The notes under the pieces are model-generated. The model did no database searches and was not told the DNA's origin. It worked only from the letters and a program-made list of their open reading frames with translations. A stretch of DNA of 64,000 nt, taken from positions 55,665,789 through 55,729,788 of the forward strand of contig OX465584.1 in assembly GCA_950022655.1 (NCBI GenBank). Direction: 5' to 3'. Position numbers and translations under genes: made by a program. Origin of the DNA: Alentia gelatinosa. Taxonomy: Eukaryota > Annelida > Polychaeta > Phyllodocida > Polynoidae. Shown piece after piece: positions 44,416 to 56,164 of the stretch (within the stretch, counting starts at the first letter, position 1; each line of letters opens with the position of its first letter).

Positions 44416-44446
44416 TCCAGAGCTACACTGATGTTAGCTCTGGTGG
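44416..44446. repeat. Short CCAGAGC...GCTCTGG hairpin
   Basis: CTCCAGAGCTACACTGATG with TTAGCTCTGGTGG; the stem closes around TGA. It sits immediately beside the 44450-45759 inverted repeat. Confidence 0.6.
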
Positions 44447-44449
44447 AAT

Positions 44450-45759
44450 CCAGAGGAGGTGTGAAGCGCAGAGCCCCCTATAGGGACCCAACTCATATAT
44501 GCATCGCGGCAGGGTTCAAGGCGCCACTTTCAAACCTGCCAGCAGAGGGGAAGGAGCTCTTGAGAATGGACTGTATGAGGCTTGTAAGCCATAGCCTATG
44601 AGAAATAACGTTGTATTAAACAACACCAAACAGCCATAAAACGTGGAGCTCTATTGAGCTCTATTGTGGTTTGGAGTACATTAGATATCACTTTATCAAT
44701 ATCTGAAAAGATTTTTGATAAAGCTCTAACAGTTTGTATGTAGTAGCTGTTACTAGTTAGCCTATTTTAGTATAGGAATCCGCATTCAGCTGTCATTTGA
44801 GACCATGCCAAAACGATAGGGGGCGCTACGCTTCACACCTCCTCTCGGTAGAATCCAATCTGAACAACTTTGACTTTCATTCGCCTGGCTGATCTTCTTT
44901 CTACCAGAGTCAGAATCTGTGCTGGAAGAGTGAATCATTCTTCCAGCAGATCTTTTGTCTTGGTAGTGTCTGTCACAGGCTTTTGTGGTTTTATAGTACT
45001 CTCGAAGCCCTTTATCAATATCATTATTTTATGTATTCGTAGTAAGTAATTAAAGTTTACATACCACTATGTCTCAAAAGTCTACCCTGCTTCGAAATAT
45101 TTGTGTCAAGCTCTCTGGCCAGAAAGCGATCGACCAGACAACCCCCTAAGTTGGCGACAGGGGTCGGTTGCCAATCTAGAGTATTTTGAGCGATAATACA
45201 GAACCAAAACAAAGCACAATGAATGCTCTGACAGGCTGCCATGTAACTCACACAGAATCTCTTATACAGACATTTTGGAGCGTTTCTAGATGAAGATAAG
45301 CTACCAAAAGGTCCATGATACTTTGTTCTGTTGCTCCATTGCTCGTTTTCGGAATTTTATTATCTATGAATTATGCAAATCGACCTGGACTCAAATGACA
45401 GCTGATGCAGATTACTATACGAAAATATTGCCAAAATGGGCTAATTAAGAACACCTACTACATATAAACTGTTAGAGGTCTATCAAAAATCTTTTCAGAT
45501 ATTGATAGAGTGACATCTAATGTACTCCACAATAGAGCTCAATAGAGCTCCATGTTTTATGCCTGTTTTGTGTTGTGGAATACAGCCTTATTTCTCACAC
45601 ATATCGCTAGGCTAGGGCTTGCTAACTAGTAAAACCAGCCCTGGCTCAATGATGCAGAGATCCTTCCCCATCGATGTCATGATTGAAAGTGGCGCCCTGA
45701 GGCCGTCGAGATATGCGTCGGGTCGGTATAGGGGGCGCTGCGCTTCACACCTTCTCTGG
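44450..45759. mobile_element. 1.3-kb element with about 350-bp terminal inverted repeats
   Basis: The left arm (44450-44800) and right arm (45390-45759, inverted) align along their length. Both start CCAGAG(G/A)AGGTGTGAAGCG, share GGCGCCACTTTCAA, GGAGCTCTATTGAGCTCTAT and TCAATATCTGAAAAGATTTT. A third copy of the tip lies inside at 44812-44845. The spacer has no recognisable ORF, so this is a foldback-type non-autonomous element. Confidence 0.8.
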
Positions 45760-45929
45760 TACCTCCCATACATCACTTGGAGTAGTTAATCATCGCTCCA
45801 CCAGGGAGTGTTGCAGTGCCACAGACATCCCGATTGCCATCTGCCTGTTGTTGTCCATATCATATCATATACAGGTTTGAGAGTATTCTGTGTGCTGTAC
45901 ACGCTCTCCATGCCCTGTATGCATACTCG

Positions 45930-45992
45930 AGAACTCGACCCGGAACAAACTCGACCCGTAAAAAACTCGACCCAAAAAAACTCGACCCGTTC
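45930..45992. repeat. Short tandem repeat, ACTCGACCC units
   Basis: Four imperfect 15-17-bp units of AACTCGACCCG plus A-rich spacer. Confidence 0.85.
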
Positions 45993-46039
45993 CAGTCTTC
46001 TCTGGGGAAGAGAACAAGCAGAAAACACTACCCTTTATC

Positions 46040-46160
46040 TTATTCCTAACCCTAACCCTATTCTTATCCCTATCCCTAGCCCTAATCCTAATCCTATTCC
46101 TACCCCTATCCATAACCCTAATCCTAACCCTCTTCCTATCCCTAACCCTACACATAAACA
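46040..46160. repeat. Degenerate CCCTAA-type repeat (interstitial telomere-like)
   Basis: About 20 imperfect 6-mers of the CCCTAA/CCCTAT/TCCTAA kind on the plus strand, i.e. TTAGGG-like on the minus strand. It is too degenerate to be a functional telomere. Confidence 0.8.
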
Positions 46161-46309
46161 TAACTGGACTTACTTTCTATATCTGTTGGTTTATTTATCT
46201 AAAAGCTAAATAGTCAGACCTTTCCTTCTATATGAAAATGTCTTATTCATAAGTATCTGAAACAGTGAGTAATTATATGTGAGATTTGTATTTAGGTATA
46301 CAATGGTGT

Positions 46310-46460
46310 ACTACCTTGGTGTACTGGCAACAGTTTATCTCTTATTTCAAGAATGTTGAATAGAAATTTGAAATATTAAGATATAAATCAAGAGAAATTG
46401 ACACTGAATATACATGTGAAATGAATAATTTAAGAATAAAGGAAGTTTGTTCAATGAATG
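46310..46460. repeat. Dispersed repeat shared with 11550-11710 (inverted)
   Basis: ACACCAAGGTAGTACACCAT appears on the other strand near 11690-11710, and TTGATTTATATC/AATATTTCAAATTTC words match in reverse. Both sit close to simple repeats. Confidence 0.7.
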
Positions 46461-46706
46461 CAATGAATAAATTAGTTGAATATATTTATAAGGTAATACT
46501 TAATTAGAATTACATCGAATATAATGTATAAGAAAAAACATTACTGAAGTGCGTCGAAGTGCGTCGTCTTCAGCACAAAAGGAGTGTCACTCATCAAAGC
46601 TTTTACACACATCACAGTTTATATAGAGATATAAGCTAAACCATCCCTATCTAGAAACGGGTTCAAACCAGAACTGGTGTGCGTTTTATCGCCCTTTCCC
46701 CATTAA

Positions 46707-47114
46707 CCCTTTCAGGGCGGATAATGCCTTCAGGCATTCCATAGCATAGACTGGATAATGCCCTGAGGCATTCCCCAGCATAGACCGGATAATGCCCTGA
46801 GGCATTCCCCAGCAGAGCCCGGATAATGCCTTGAGGCATTATTTATGAAATTTAGTAATATTTACCATTTCATTGTTTTATGAAGAAATAACTGATCAAT
46901 AAATCTGAAAGATATATCAGAGAATATATCTATGATGTAGTATTTGATATTATTTAGTAAAACAAATGATATAAATATGAATATATATAATATCACGTGA
47001 TGAAATAATAGAATATGGGTTAGGTAGAAATTGGCTCTTCCCCAGGAGTTATACCAGTGCCAAGTACCCGCCCCAGCCAACAGGGCTCTGCCACAGACCC
47101 CCGTCTTTAAAGGG
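46707..47114. mobile_element. piggyBac-like MITE (second copy)
   Basis: CCCTTTCAGG and TTTAAAGGG ends with TTAA on both sides (46703-46706 and 47115-47118). The left interior has tandem GGATAATGCC(T/C)TNAGGCATTCC units, as in 32466-32830. Confidence 0.82.
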
Positions 47115-47635
47115 TTAATCATGAAGGTTACTTGTAATTGATAATTGTGTTTACACCAACATATATGTGAGTAGTTGACCGTCACCTAAAGTAGATAGAT
47201 TGCCCAAAGGAGAGAGGTACATACTAAAATGCGAGGATAGTTTTTAATGCAGCAGCTATTAGTGTCACTCAAGAAATGCACTCACTAATTTAGTATGCGC
47301 ACAACAAATAGCGTGAAACGATTCACACTGTCCATGTAACAGGCCACAAGCTAATACACAAAATGATGTCGGGATTTTGTTTGCTGGCTAGGATTGTTTT
47401 TTTTTGTGGTCGTCCATTTTCCAGTCCGGAAATGAGACTTTGGGAAAGGCTAATTGTCCAGAATTGAAGTCGATGTTCCTATTTGGGTAACCTACTCTCC
47501 CAGACTAATGCATTTGAGGGACGGAAATTATGTTAGAGAGAGAAAGAGATGAAATCCGACCTTGAAGTGAATGGATTATCTGCTCTTTTTTTTTTATCAA
47601 ATGTATTTCTTACAGACAGGGACATTATAGGGTTT

Positions 47636-48345
47636 ATTATCCACCTAATACAAAGTGTCCATAGAAAACACATAGTGAAAGTGTATCCCCATCCCTGGAG
47701 CATACTTAGTAGAAACCGAACGAGAGTTAGACTTGACAATGTTTATGCCACGACGGGAAAGTCGCGTTTTACTACACGAGGTGTAGCCGAGTGTAGTGAG
47801 GAACAGACCTGACCAGAGTGGCATAGACATTGACAAATCTAACTCGAGTTCGGTTTCGTATTTATCCTACCTCGTCTATGCTTTTGTATTACTAAAAGAT
47901 AAATATTGAGCCAATAACCAACACAACTTTTTTTCATAGTAGCTGACATCCTGCTCTCTGATTGGTCAATATTGTTATTACTGTAGTGGCATAAAAACAC
48001 TTTATGTCACGGCCTGCCACATAAAATTTCCCTATGTTAAGTCTATGGCGGTTTTTTTATTAGGGGTAGGATAAAGATGCTTTATGCTCCGGGCTCAAAA
48101 GCCGGCGAAAAAACGGAAAAATAATGCATATGGAAAGATTATGCATACCTAATTAATGAACTGATATCAGTACCCCACTTGTCAGAAAAAGGTGGATAAT
48201 AGGTACAATATAGACTGGCTGCAGAGAAAAGCGGTTGTATACTCCTCGGAAATGCCTCTTCGCAAAATCATCGCATACGCTCGAATGTAACTACGCATCA
48301 ACTCATCGGAGCAGACGGCCGCTTTTGTCTGAAACTAGTTAGATT
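47636..48345. repeat. Two-part palindromic element interrupted by nested modules
   Basis: The same element as 2205-2550: TTTATTATCCACCTAATA at the start and GCATATGGAAAGATTATGC, CAGAAAAAGGTGGATAATAG and a CTGGCTGCAGAG hairpin at the end. Between about 47700 and 48078 are inserted a long palindrome (TTAGACTTGACAATGTTTAT arms, ACGAGGTGTAGCCGAGTG loop) and a CTACCCC core. Confidence 0.68.
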
Positions 48346-48569
48346 ATTGTATATTTATGTCCCACATAATACAGAGTCTTTATAATAAATCTGTAGAGCA
48401 TGCAGAGCGCTACTGAGTAGAATGCGGAAAGCCGTAGTCTACTTTATAGAATACGGCTTTTCTGCAACCTCAAGGGCAAATTAGGAACTATTTTATACAA
48501 ACAATGCACTTCGCTTCCGTTGAGTTTCTCCTCATTTATATGATTTTGTTTTTGATGATTAGTCGAGAG

Positions 48570-48745
48570 TTGGTAATAAATACCACATTCCCATGATTTT
48601 GGTTTGTGTGGCCGTATTCCCCTTGTAGTTGACACAACGCAGTACTCTTTGCTATTGCTCGGAGTTTTACTACGCATCAACTAAACAGAGAATACAGCCA
48701 CGCAGATCAGGCATATAAAAATCATGGTAACATTGTGTATGTACC
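48570..48745. repeat. Palindrome, CCATGATTTTGGT arms
   Basis: ATGATTTTGGTTTGTGTGGC, a TAGTTGACAC...GCATCAACTA inner stem and CCACGCAGATC...AAATCATGG on the right; a diverged member of the CGGATATTACTACGCGTCAA-centred group. A half copy is at 14540-14640. Confidence 0.6.
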
Positions 48746-48759
48746 CAATACTTACAGTT

Positions 48760-49345
48760 GTACTGGATGGTATTTAGAAGAAAAGGTCAAATCTCTAACG
48801 ATTTCTGACAATAAGTGACCAGTAAACACCTTATTGTAGTTCACTTTCTCTTGATGGGTGCACCATTACGTGTTTATTTCACAACGGATCTTCCATTGGA
48901 TATTTTGTGGTTCACCAAAGTTCACAAAACTGGCAACAGCTATAACTATGAAAACTGAGCGTGGAACGAATTTCTAATCATTTATATAAACATTTCTACT
49001 AGAAATCTTCTATTTTGTACATAGTTTGAATTATAGCATATCAATAACTGTGGTAAACATAAATGGCCCTGGGGCCTACTGAAAATAGGACGACTCAGTC
49101 CTAGTAGCTAAACTCCAGAATAAAGATTATCTTAAAAAAAAAAAAAATTATACTTTGCCTAAATGTTATATTGATTACATAGACTTTGAGCTTGCTGCAA
49201 AAAATAGCCTCCATCATCTGCATGCTAACATTGTGACATTGGGAAATGAGCAGAAGGCTAGTGTCCCAGTGTCATAGAGGCATGGCCAACTCACCATGAC
49301 CAAACACTCTAGACTGAAATACCTCATTGACAATCCAACTTCATG
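48760..49345. other. Intergenic DNA, no feature recognised
   Basis: A-rich stretch near 49135-49147; no gene or repeat identified. Confidence 0.45.
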
Positions 49346-49351
49346 ATTTAC

Positions 49352-49494
49352 AGTGTGGCCTGGCAATGAAAACCAGATGCAAAAGTAGCAACTGATGCCT
49401 TGGCCACTTTATTGACACAGTTCTAACAAGCGCAAATATCGCTACTCTGTAACCTTTTGTAGTCAATAAAGAAATTCCTAAAAAAAAAAAAAAA
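49352..49494 (+). mobile_element. Short poly(A)-tailed retroelement (second copy)
   Basis: GGCCTGGCAATGAAAACCAG to AATAAAGAAATTCCTAAAAA plus an A-tail; collinear with 4391-4541. Confidence 0.65.
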
Positions 49495-49499
49495 CAGTT

Positions 49500-50445
49500 G
49501 TAGAAATGGCAGGTTTACTAGGTGCAAGTGGGTTACAGTGATTCGTAGACTGAACCTTTTAATTGTTATCTATTTATAATTCTACAATAATGAACATACC
49601 ATTTGCTCCTAGTATTATAATTGGTAGTACTGCCACATAAAGTAATAGGGATTAGGTAGGTAGACAGAACTGTGCGATCATTCCCTGATTGCGAGGATAT
49701 ATATGAAAAAGTAATGCTTTACTGGGGGCCGTTTAATAACTATGGCCATACATACTATGACGTACCATATGAAACATGCCAAACTAGCCTGTACTTGTAT
49801 ATTATGGATTCAATAAAAAAAAATCTTACTAAAAAACAAAAAAAAACTAAAGAAAGTGCATGCCTGGTCCTATGAGGTCTAGCATTTAACTATAGGACAC
49901 ATAGTGATTGGTAGTTCCGCCATCATCCACCAGGAAATTGCCAGAGTGCCACTGGAGTCGGGGGACAACCAATATTTTTTGCTGTCATAATCTATATATA
50001 ATCCTGAGACAAGGCTAAAATCCTTTTATTGCAAACCTCCAAAAATATTTTTGATAAAATACATGGATAACTAGACCCGCCACAAGGATTTTGCTTGGCG
50101 TTGTGGGGCAAGATGGCGGTTTCCATAAGGCAATATCTATGTGCCCTAAGGACAATCTTCTTGGGGGTCAAAGAAAAGTGACCCATTTTTAAATTATTTT
50201 TTTATATTTGGTATATTAACGACATACAATAATCGCCATACTTTAGTAGGCGCTCTTCCATATAGTTGTCGGAACTATGTACAAAGAACATTTACAAGAC
50301 AATTCTTTCATACACAACATTCATAACAATTAATACATGAATACTAATTCATATCCCATTATCATATAAATTCAAAAACCATCAAGTGAGAATTCATACA
50401 TAGATCAATATACCCTTTTGGATCTATTGATCCATAATTTCTTTT
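49500..50445. other. Intergenic DNA, no feature recognised
   Basis: Contains an A-rich tract (49807-49850) but no gene, LINE frame or palindrome that I can support. Confidence 0.45.
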
Positions 50446-50451
50446 GTTTTT

Positions 50452-52365
50452 TTTGGTTTGAAAAATACTTTTATTCAATCTGTCCAAGGACAGTTCTTCC
50501 ATGAATAAATACAGTTAGCTTGTCCGTTACAGTATAGGTAGTAGGAAAATTTGATGAAGATGAGATGTTGGTAACAACAACAAAAATACATTGTCGAACA
50601 ATGGCGATAAACATTAGTTTACGCTATACAGTTCAACACTGCTAACTCAACAATGATTATAAACAATGGCTATACTGTTTACAGTTCAACTTTACTTGTA
50701 AAAACCACTGGCTCATTTATTAGTCCTATACCATGGCCTGGTTCAGTTCTTGGCGGACCAAGTATTTAAACATCTCTTTACTTGGCGCTTTCTGGGTTTC
50801 AGGAGTAAGATTGTTCCAGATTCGCTGCCCACGGTAGGCAGGACTGCGTTTATAACCATTTGTTTTAAACTTACGTTCATGGAAGCGCACCTTATTATCG
50901 CTACGGGTTCCACGCTGCTCGTTTACAGTATACTGTGGTAACCTGGATAGTTTGTAGAAAAAGCTCATCATTTGCCTCTGTCTCCGTAGGTATAGTTTTT
51001 CGACTTTACATGTCAGGTGCAGCTGATAAACTCCAATGTCAGGAACTTTAACCCCAGCTATCAGCCTTAGGCCCCAGTTTTGGAGCTGCTGGTGTTTCGA
51101 TACTTCAGTCTGATTGCCCCCATCATGTAGGAAACATGCATATTCCATCAGGGGTCAAACAGTGGCCAGATAGACCAATCGAGCAATGTCTTTTGTTATG
51201 CATCCTCTAAGCTTTGCCAGCTTGTATAATCGGGCATTGGTGGTTTTTTTCACATGCTTCAAATTCTCATTTAAACTAAGTGAGGCATCAAGGAACACAC
51301 CCAGATATCGATATATATGATAATGAGGCAGGACATGATTCCCACACAAGAGCTTCATGTTGTCCAATCGCTTTAGACGCGGTTTGGTTCCGTACCAACA
51401 GGTCATAGTTTTGTTGCTGTTGACGGTTAGGCCATTGGCGTTACACCAGATGTTGATACAATGTACTGCAGCTTACAGCGTGTTAGCAGCGCAGCGTTCA
51501 TTGAGATCAGAGACATAAAGCACAAGATCGTCAGCATATTGTATTGACGAGCAGTCTTCAACCATTTCACACATGTCATTTATATGTAAGATAAAGAGCA
51601 GGGGGCCGAGCACCGACCCCTGAGGAAGGCCAAACGGTACCCCCATACTACTCGAACGGGTACCATTTGCAATGGTTATTTGGGCTCTGTCGGAGAGGTA
51701 ATTTGTCAACCAATTAGTGTAACACATGGGGAGTTTATACAGATGCTTCAATTTTGAAATGAGGAGGTTGTGTGGGACGCAGTCAAACGCCTTGCGAATA
51801 TCAACATAACAAACAGCAGTTACCATAGAGTTATCACAAGCAGTGTAGAGATCATTAGTAAACCTGTATAACACATCTATAGTCCCCAGATTTGGTCGGA
51901 AGCCGTATTGGTCTGGCGAGAGCATGCCACCATCATTAACAAATGTATAGATCCTTGTATGCATAATCTTCTCGAGTATTTTTACAGGTAAAGGGAGGAT
52001 ACTGATTGGCCGCCAATTATTGATATCCGATTTAGAGCCAGCCTTGGGAATAGGGGTCACACACCCTACCTCCCATTCAGTCGGCACCACGCTCGCAGAC
52101 AGTGAACAGTTATACAAGTATTCAAACTCGTCCACCAGGATAGCAATGGCGTCTCTCATGACCCGCGAAGATACATCAGTAATTCCCGACGATTTATGAA
52201 TTGATACTTCAGACAGCAGTCGCTTTATTTCTGCAGTATCTGTCAGGGGTAGCTCAGGCAGGTAGTCTGCTCTAGCATCAACATTGTTACCCTCATCACA
52301 CCCGGGGTCTATCGTTAGTAACTCAAGATTACGTAATGTCTCACCCATCTCAGCCTGTCCACAGC
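50452..52365 (-). mobile_element. LINE (CR1/Jockey-like) copy, 5'-truncated, nearly open RT
   Basis: Minus-strand frames 52348-51473, 51406-51155 and 51148-50726 encode in order an RT with ADYLPELPL, RPISILPLPVKILEKI, VDIRKAFDCVPHNLL, LPQGSVLGPLLFILHIND and YADDLVLYVSD (catalytic DD intact), then YLGVFLDASLSLNENLK and the C-terminal MEYACFLHDGGNQT. Only two or three stops separate them. The 3' UTR ends near 50452 in a TTTATTCAATCTGTCC hairpin, as in the copy at 25964. Confidence 0.9.
51473..52348 (-). pseudogene. LINE reverse transcriptase segment
   Basis: A 291-codon open frame with RT blocks 1 to 5 including YADD. It closes with a TAA-type stop in AANTL before the thumb, so the copy is disrupted there. 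Confidence 0.85.
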
Positions 52366-53016
52366 AATCATATAACTTCTAAGTTCATTTGTAATATTTC
52401 CTTTTTTACTCTACTTTTAAATAAGTTCATTCTATCTGTCTTTTGTGTTACTTCGCTAAGATAATTCCAGACCTTATAACCTATGTACAAGGGACATTTT
52501 TTAAAAGCCTCTGTACTCAGCTTCTTCATTTTAAGCTTCACCTTACTAGAACTTTTTGTTTTACTTAGACCCATTTCGGCGATATTGTCCCCCATGTTTG
52601 TCCACCACTTAATGAGCTGCATCATATGATGTATTCTTCTCACTAGGGCATTCCTAATCTTACATTCTGCATGCAACTGATTTGTGTTCAGATCCCTTGG
52701 ATTTTTTATCCTCTTAGCCACTCTAAGTCCATGATTAATATTTACCTGTATGTGTTTTCGCAGTTTAGAAGTCATATACCAATGTGTGAAATCCGCATAT
52801 TCAAGAACCGGGATCAAAAACTGTTTTTAGACTCACCTCAAAGCTCAATAAATACCTTATCTTCTTGAATCTAAATAGCTTTCTTTGTATTCACTAATAA
52901 TTTAGCATAATGTGAGTTGAATTTTAATCTATCGTCTATAATAACACCAAGATATTTTATTTCATGTACTTCTTCTAAAAGTTCATTGTTAATATGTATC
53001 GTTGGTGTAAGTAACT

Positions 53017-53358
53017 TTAGTCTATTATTACTAAACCACATAAGTTTGCTTTCTTATAATTCAAAGTTAGTTTAGACTCCATAGTCCACTTTTGGAATAG
53101 ATCAATATCAGTCTTTATAGTTTCAAATATTACTTCTGTACTTTTCCCCTCCTGATACATAACAATGTCATCTGCATACATAATAATATTCGATGTTAGA
53201 TTTAGGCTCGTAACTGTATTTATATAAATGATGAACATAAGTGGCCCTAATATTGAGCCTTGGGGCACTCCATAGGTGATTGTTGCTTCATTTGATATCT
53301 TTTCACTAAGTTTGATCTGTTGTTTTCTATTAATAAAGTAAGTGGTAAGTAATTCCAA
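53017..53358 (-). pseudogene. AT-rich LINE RT fragment with YADD
   Basis: The frame holds TYGVPQGSILGPLMFIIYIN and NIIMYADDIVMY. Flanking RT blocks continue in other frames on both sides. Confidence 0.8.
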
Positions 53359-53847
53359 AACATTGTCTTCAATTTTTATGTCTTTTAATCTTTTTAATAA
53401 AATTTTATGATCTACGCTGTCAAATGCCTTTTTAAAGTAAAAAAAAGGCTAATACCTTGTTATTACTATCTAGATTAATGCTTATGTCAGTTAAAAGTTT
53501 GAAAATTGCTTGACTTGTCGACCTACCAGCCATAAATCCGAATTGTTTATTGCTTATATTATTTACTATCAGATGTCTATATATTCTAATGTGTACTACT
53601 TTTTCAACAACTTTTGATAGTAGTGGTAGTATTGTTATAGGTCTCCAGTTTGTTAAGTTTCCAAGGTCACCCTCCTTTGGAATGGGTGTTATTATTCCTT
53701 TCTTTAGGCTGTCTGGGAACCTTTTTTCACTAAGTACATAATTAATAAATTTAGTAAAAATGTCTAAATTCTCTACAATTAGTCGTTTAAAGAACGTATA
53801 ATTGTAGCAATCTATACCAGTACTTTTATAGTTATCCAGAGTTTTAG

Positions 53848-54570
53848 TTACTTTTTCATTTCTTCCGCTTTCGTTAAGTCAAATTCCATTTCATGATCAA
53901 TAAATATTTCATTGTTATCTACTGTATCGCCAGGAGGCCTGATTTTATCCGCTAATTTTTTCCCAATTTCTGTGAAAAATGTATTCAATTCTTCAGGAAG
54001 ATCCTCATTTATATTGTTGTTGTTACTATCTGATTTTGTGGTCTTGCCACCTGGATCCCATACATCCCTCAGTTCACGCCAAAATTTTCGTGGATTGTTC
54101 TTATTTCTCTCAAGATTCTGTTGAATCTCAGCGGCTTTAATTTCATTTATCCCTTGGTTTATCCTTTTGCGTAAATATCTGTTGTCTTTCAATTATACAG
54201 GGTATTCTTCATTTGTACTCTTTAATCTTTTTGATTTTTTTAACAGGTCTGCTCTCTTTTTTATCTTTTTAGTTATATCTCTAGTTAATATTATTTCATC
54301 TTTATTTTTTAATTCAATATTTTTTAATGGATGTTTGTCGTCTAGATAACTTGATATGTGATCTGTTACATCTTGTCCTAAGTCGCTTTCATTGCTCAAG
54401 TTATCTTGAATTTTTAACTTATTCATATGATTATCTCGATTCAGCTTCTTTAAGTTTCTGGTGGTAATTTTTTTTTTACATATTTTTGTACGGATTTTTT
54501 TTCGAATAGCAAAAATGGCTACATGATCAGATATATAATAGTTGTAATTTCCAGATGTACTTACAAACAA
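53848..54570 (-). pseudogene. AT-rich LINE endonuclease end and linker fragments
   Basis: 54570-54193 has NYNYYISDHVAIF, the end of the endonuclease, then a lysine-rich region. 54192-53848 has NPRKFWRELRDVWDPGG and EELNTFFTEIGKKLADKI, the region between endonuclease and RT also seen at 19.9 kb. Confidence 0.8.
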
Positions 54571-54804
54571 TGAGTTAGTATATATATGATCTATTGTACT
54601 CTTGCCTTTCTTATGAAGATACGTCTAGATATTTCACACTTGTTTTACATTTTGTATTTATGTTCATGTCTCCCATGATCCAAATTTCATCCTGCTTATG
54701 CTGGTTATCTTGTAGTATTTCTTCCAGAAAATTATAACAAAATTCAGTGTCATTATTGGGGGGTCTATACAGGGAAATAAGTAATAATAACTTCTGTTAG
54801 GGTA

Positions 54805-55490
54805 CTGTTACCCTACAAACAAGACATTCTATACATAGTTCAGATACACAATATTTGTCAACAGTTGTGATGTACGGGTGGAATTTTTCACTGTAACACC
54901 CCCCCCCCCTATTTTGGGAGTAACATAATTCCTGTCACACCTTGCAATTTTCTTTCCTGTCAAATTAATCTACCAAGAGCAGCCTTATTAATCAATTAAT
55001 CCAGCAGAAACATGTTTATAATGGTCTAAATACAGCTTATTAGTGTCAAATAACGATGGAATTTACTTGAATGAGACTACTTATACAGAATCTCTACAGT
55101 AGATCTCCTTGCTGGTAGAACTGTATACTATGATCTATGGTCATATATTTTTTCCTATTTTGTTATGTGCTGTCCTGTATTGTATTGTCTGTCCAGCAAT
55201 GGATTGTAGCTGTCTTTGTTAACTGAATTTAAAAAGGAGATAGATTAAAAAAAAATTATCCTCTGATAGTACATTGCACCTCATGTCATTTTGTATTATA
55301 ATATTTCTGCAATATGCATTTTATTGTTTTTTAGTTAGTATCTTCTTTCGATTTCTTATGAAACCATTTCAGTAATTTATCCTTTGTGTGCTACTTCACA
55401 TACTCGCATCAGTTCCGTGAGCTCCAGTTTCTAGTTGAAGGAAAGTATTTGACGTTTCATATATTCACGTCTACGGGATGAGGCGAGATT
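54805..55490. other. Intergenic DNA, no feature recognised
   Basis: Contains a C10 run at about 54899-54908 and AT-rich sequence. No gene. Confidence 0.45.
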
Positions 55491-55494
55491 TGCT

Positions 55495-55740
55495 ATGAAG
55501 TGGAATTCACACGATGGGATTCATGTATCTCACAGGGTATTTGTCTGAGACAAATCCTGCTGAGATTCTGTACCAGAACGCAATATCCTCATCTGAATTG
55601 TAGGGTACCATTTCCCTGAGAGACGTTTTCCCCCTGTTATTCTTGGCGATTATAACAGCTAACGAGGTACAGAATCTCAAGAGATTTTGATTTTAAACAT
55701 TTTAAAAATTCATAAGGGCATTTTGGTGAGACAAATGTAC
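55495..55740. repeat. Fragment of the GGATTCACACG MITE family
   Basis: GGAATTCACACGATGGGATT, TCTCACAGGGTATTTGTCTG and TTCCCTGAGAGACGTTTTCC match 4054-4230. Only the left half is present. Confidence 0.6.
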
Positions 55741-56164
55741 CCACTGATCAGTTAAGCAGGATTCACACGGTGGGATTCACATACATCACAGTGTGTTTTC
55801 CTGAACATTTTGTACTGGAACATGATCTCTTATTTAGATTATAAGGTCCCATTTCCCTGAGACATGTTCTTTCCCCTGCAATTGTTGGCAACAGTTACCA
55901 CTAAACATGAATAAAATCTCTTGAGATTGTGAACCCTATACCCGGCGTTTACATTAGACGACTAAATATGTGGCGCCTGTAGATCGTCAGCCAATAGTCG
56001 CCAGGTAGTGGCAATGTCCACCGCGAAAGTCGTCGACCTCAGAATACACACGAGCGTTTACACTGACGACTTTCAAGTTTTCACTGTATTAACTTTCAAT
56101 AGAAATGCGCATTGGCGATTAATTGGTGTACTTGTGTATATGTCCATTCATCAGGGGCACACCT

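Larger units (their letters stand above)
52366..54800 (-). mobile_element. Second, AT-rich LINE family, 5'-truncated, several frameshifts
   Basis: Reading the minus strand from 54800: SLYRPPNNDTEFCYN and MGDMNINTK (AP endonuclease), NYNYYISDHVAIF, the linker NPRKFWRELRDVWDPGG, RT pieces (NWRPITILPLLSKVVEKVV, KAFDSVDH, TYGVPQGSILGPL, IIMYADDIVMY) and the C-terminal YADFTHWYMTSKLRKH and PLYIGYKVWNYLS. The catalytic YADD is intact. Its 3' end meets the truncated 5' end of the 50452-52365 LINE. Confidence 0.88.

Noticed and set aside
46040..46160. Telomere end
   Set aside because: Too short and degenerate, and unique-looking DNA continues on both sides.
45808..46209. 133-codon frame rich in Pro-Asn-Pro
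   Set aside because: Translation of the degenerate CCCTAA repeat.
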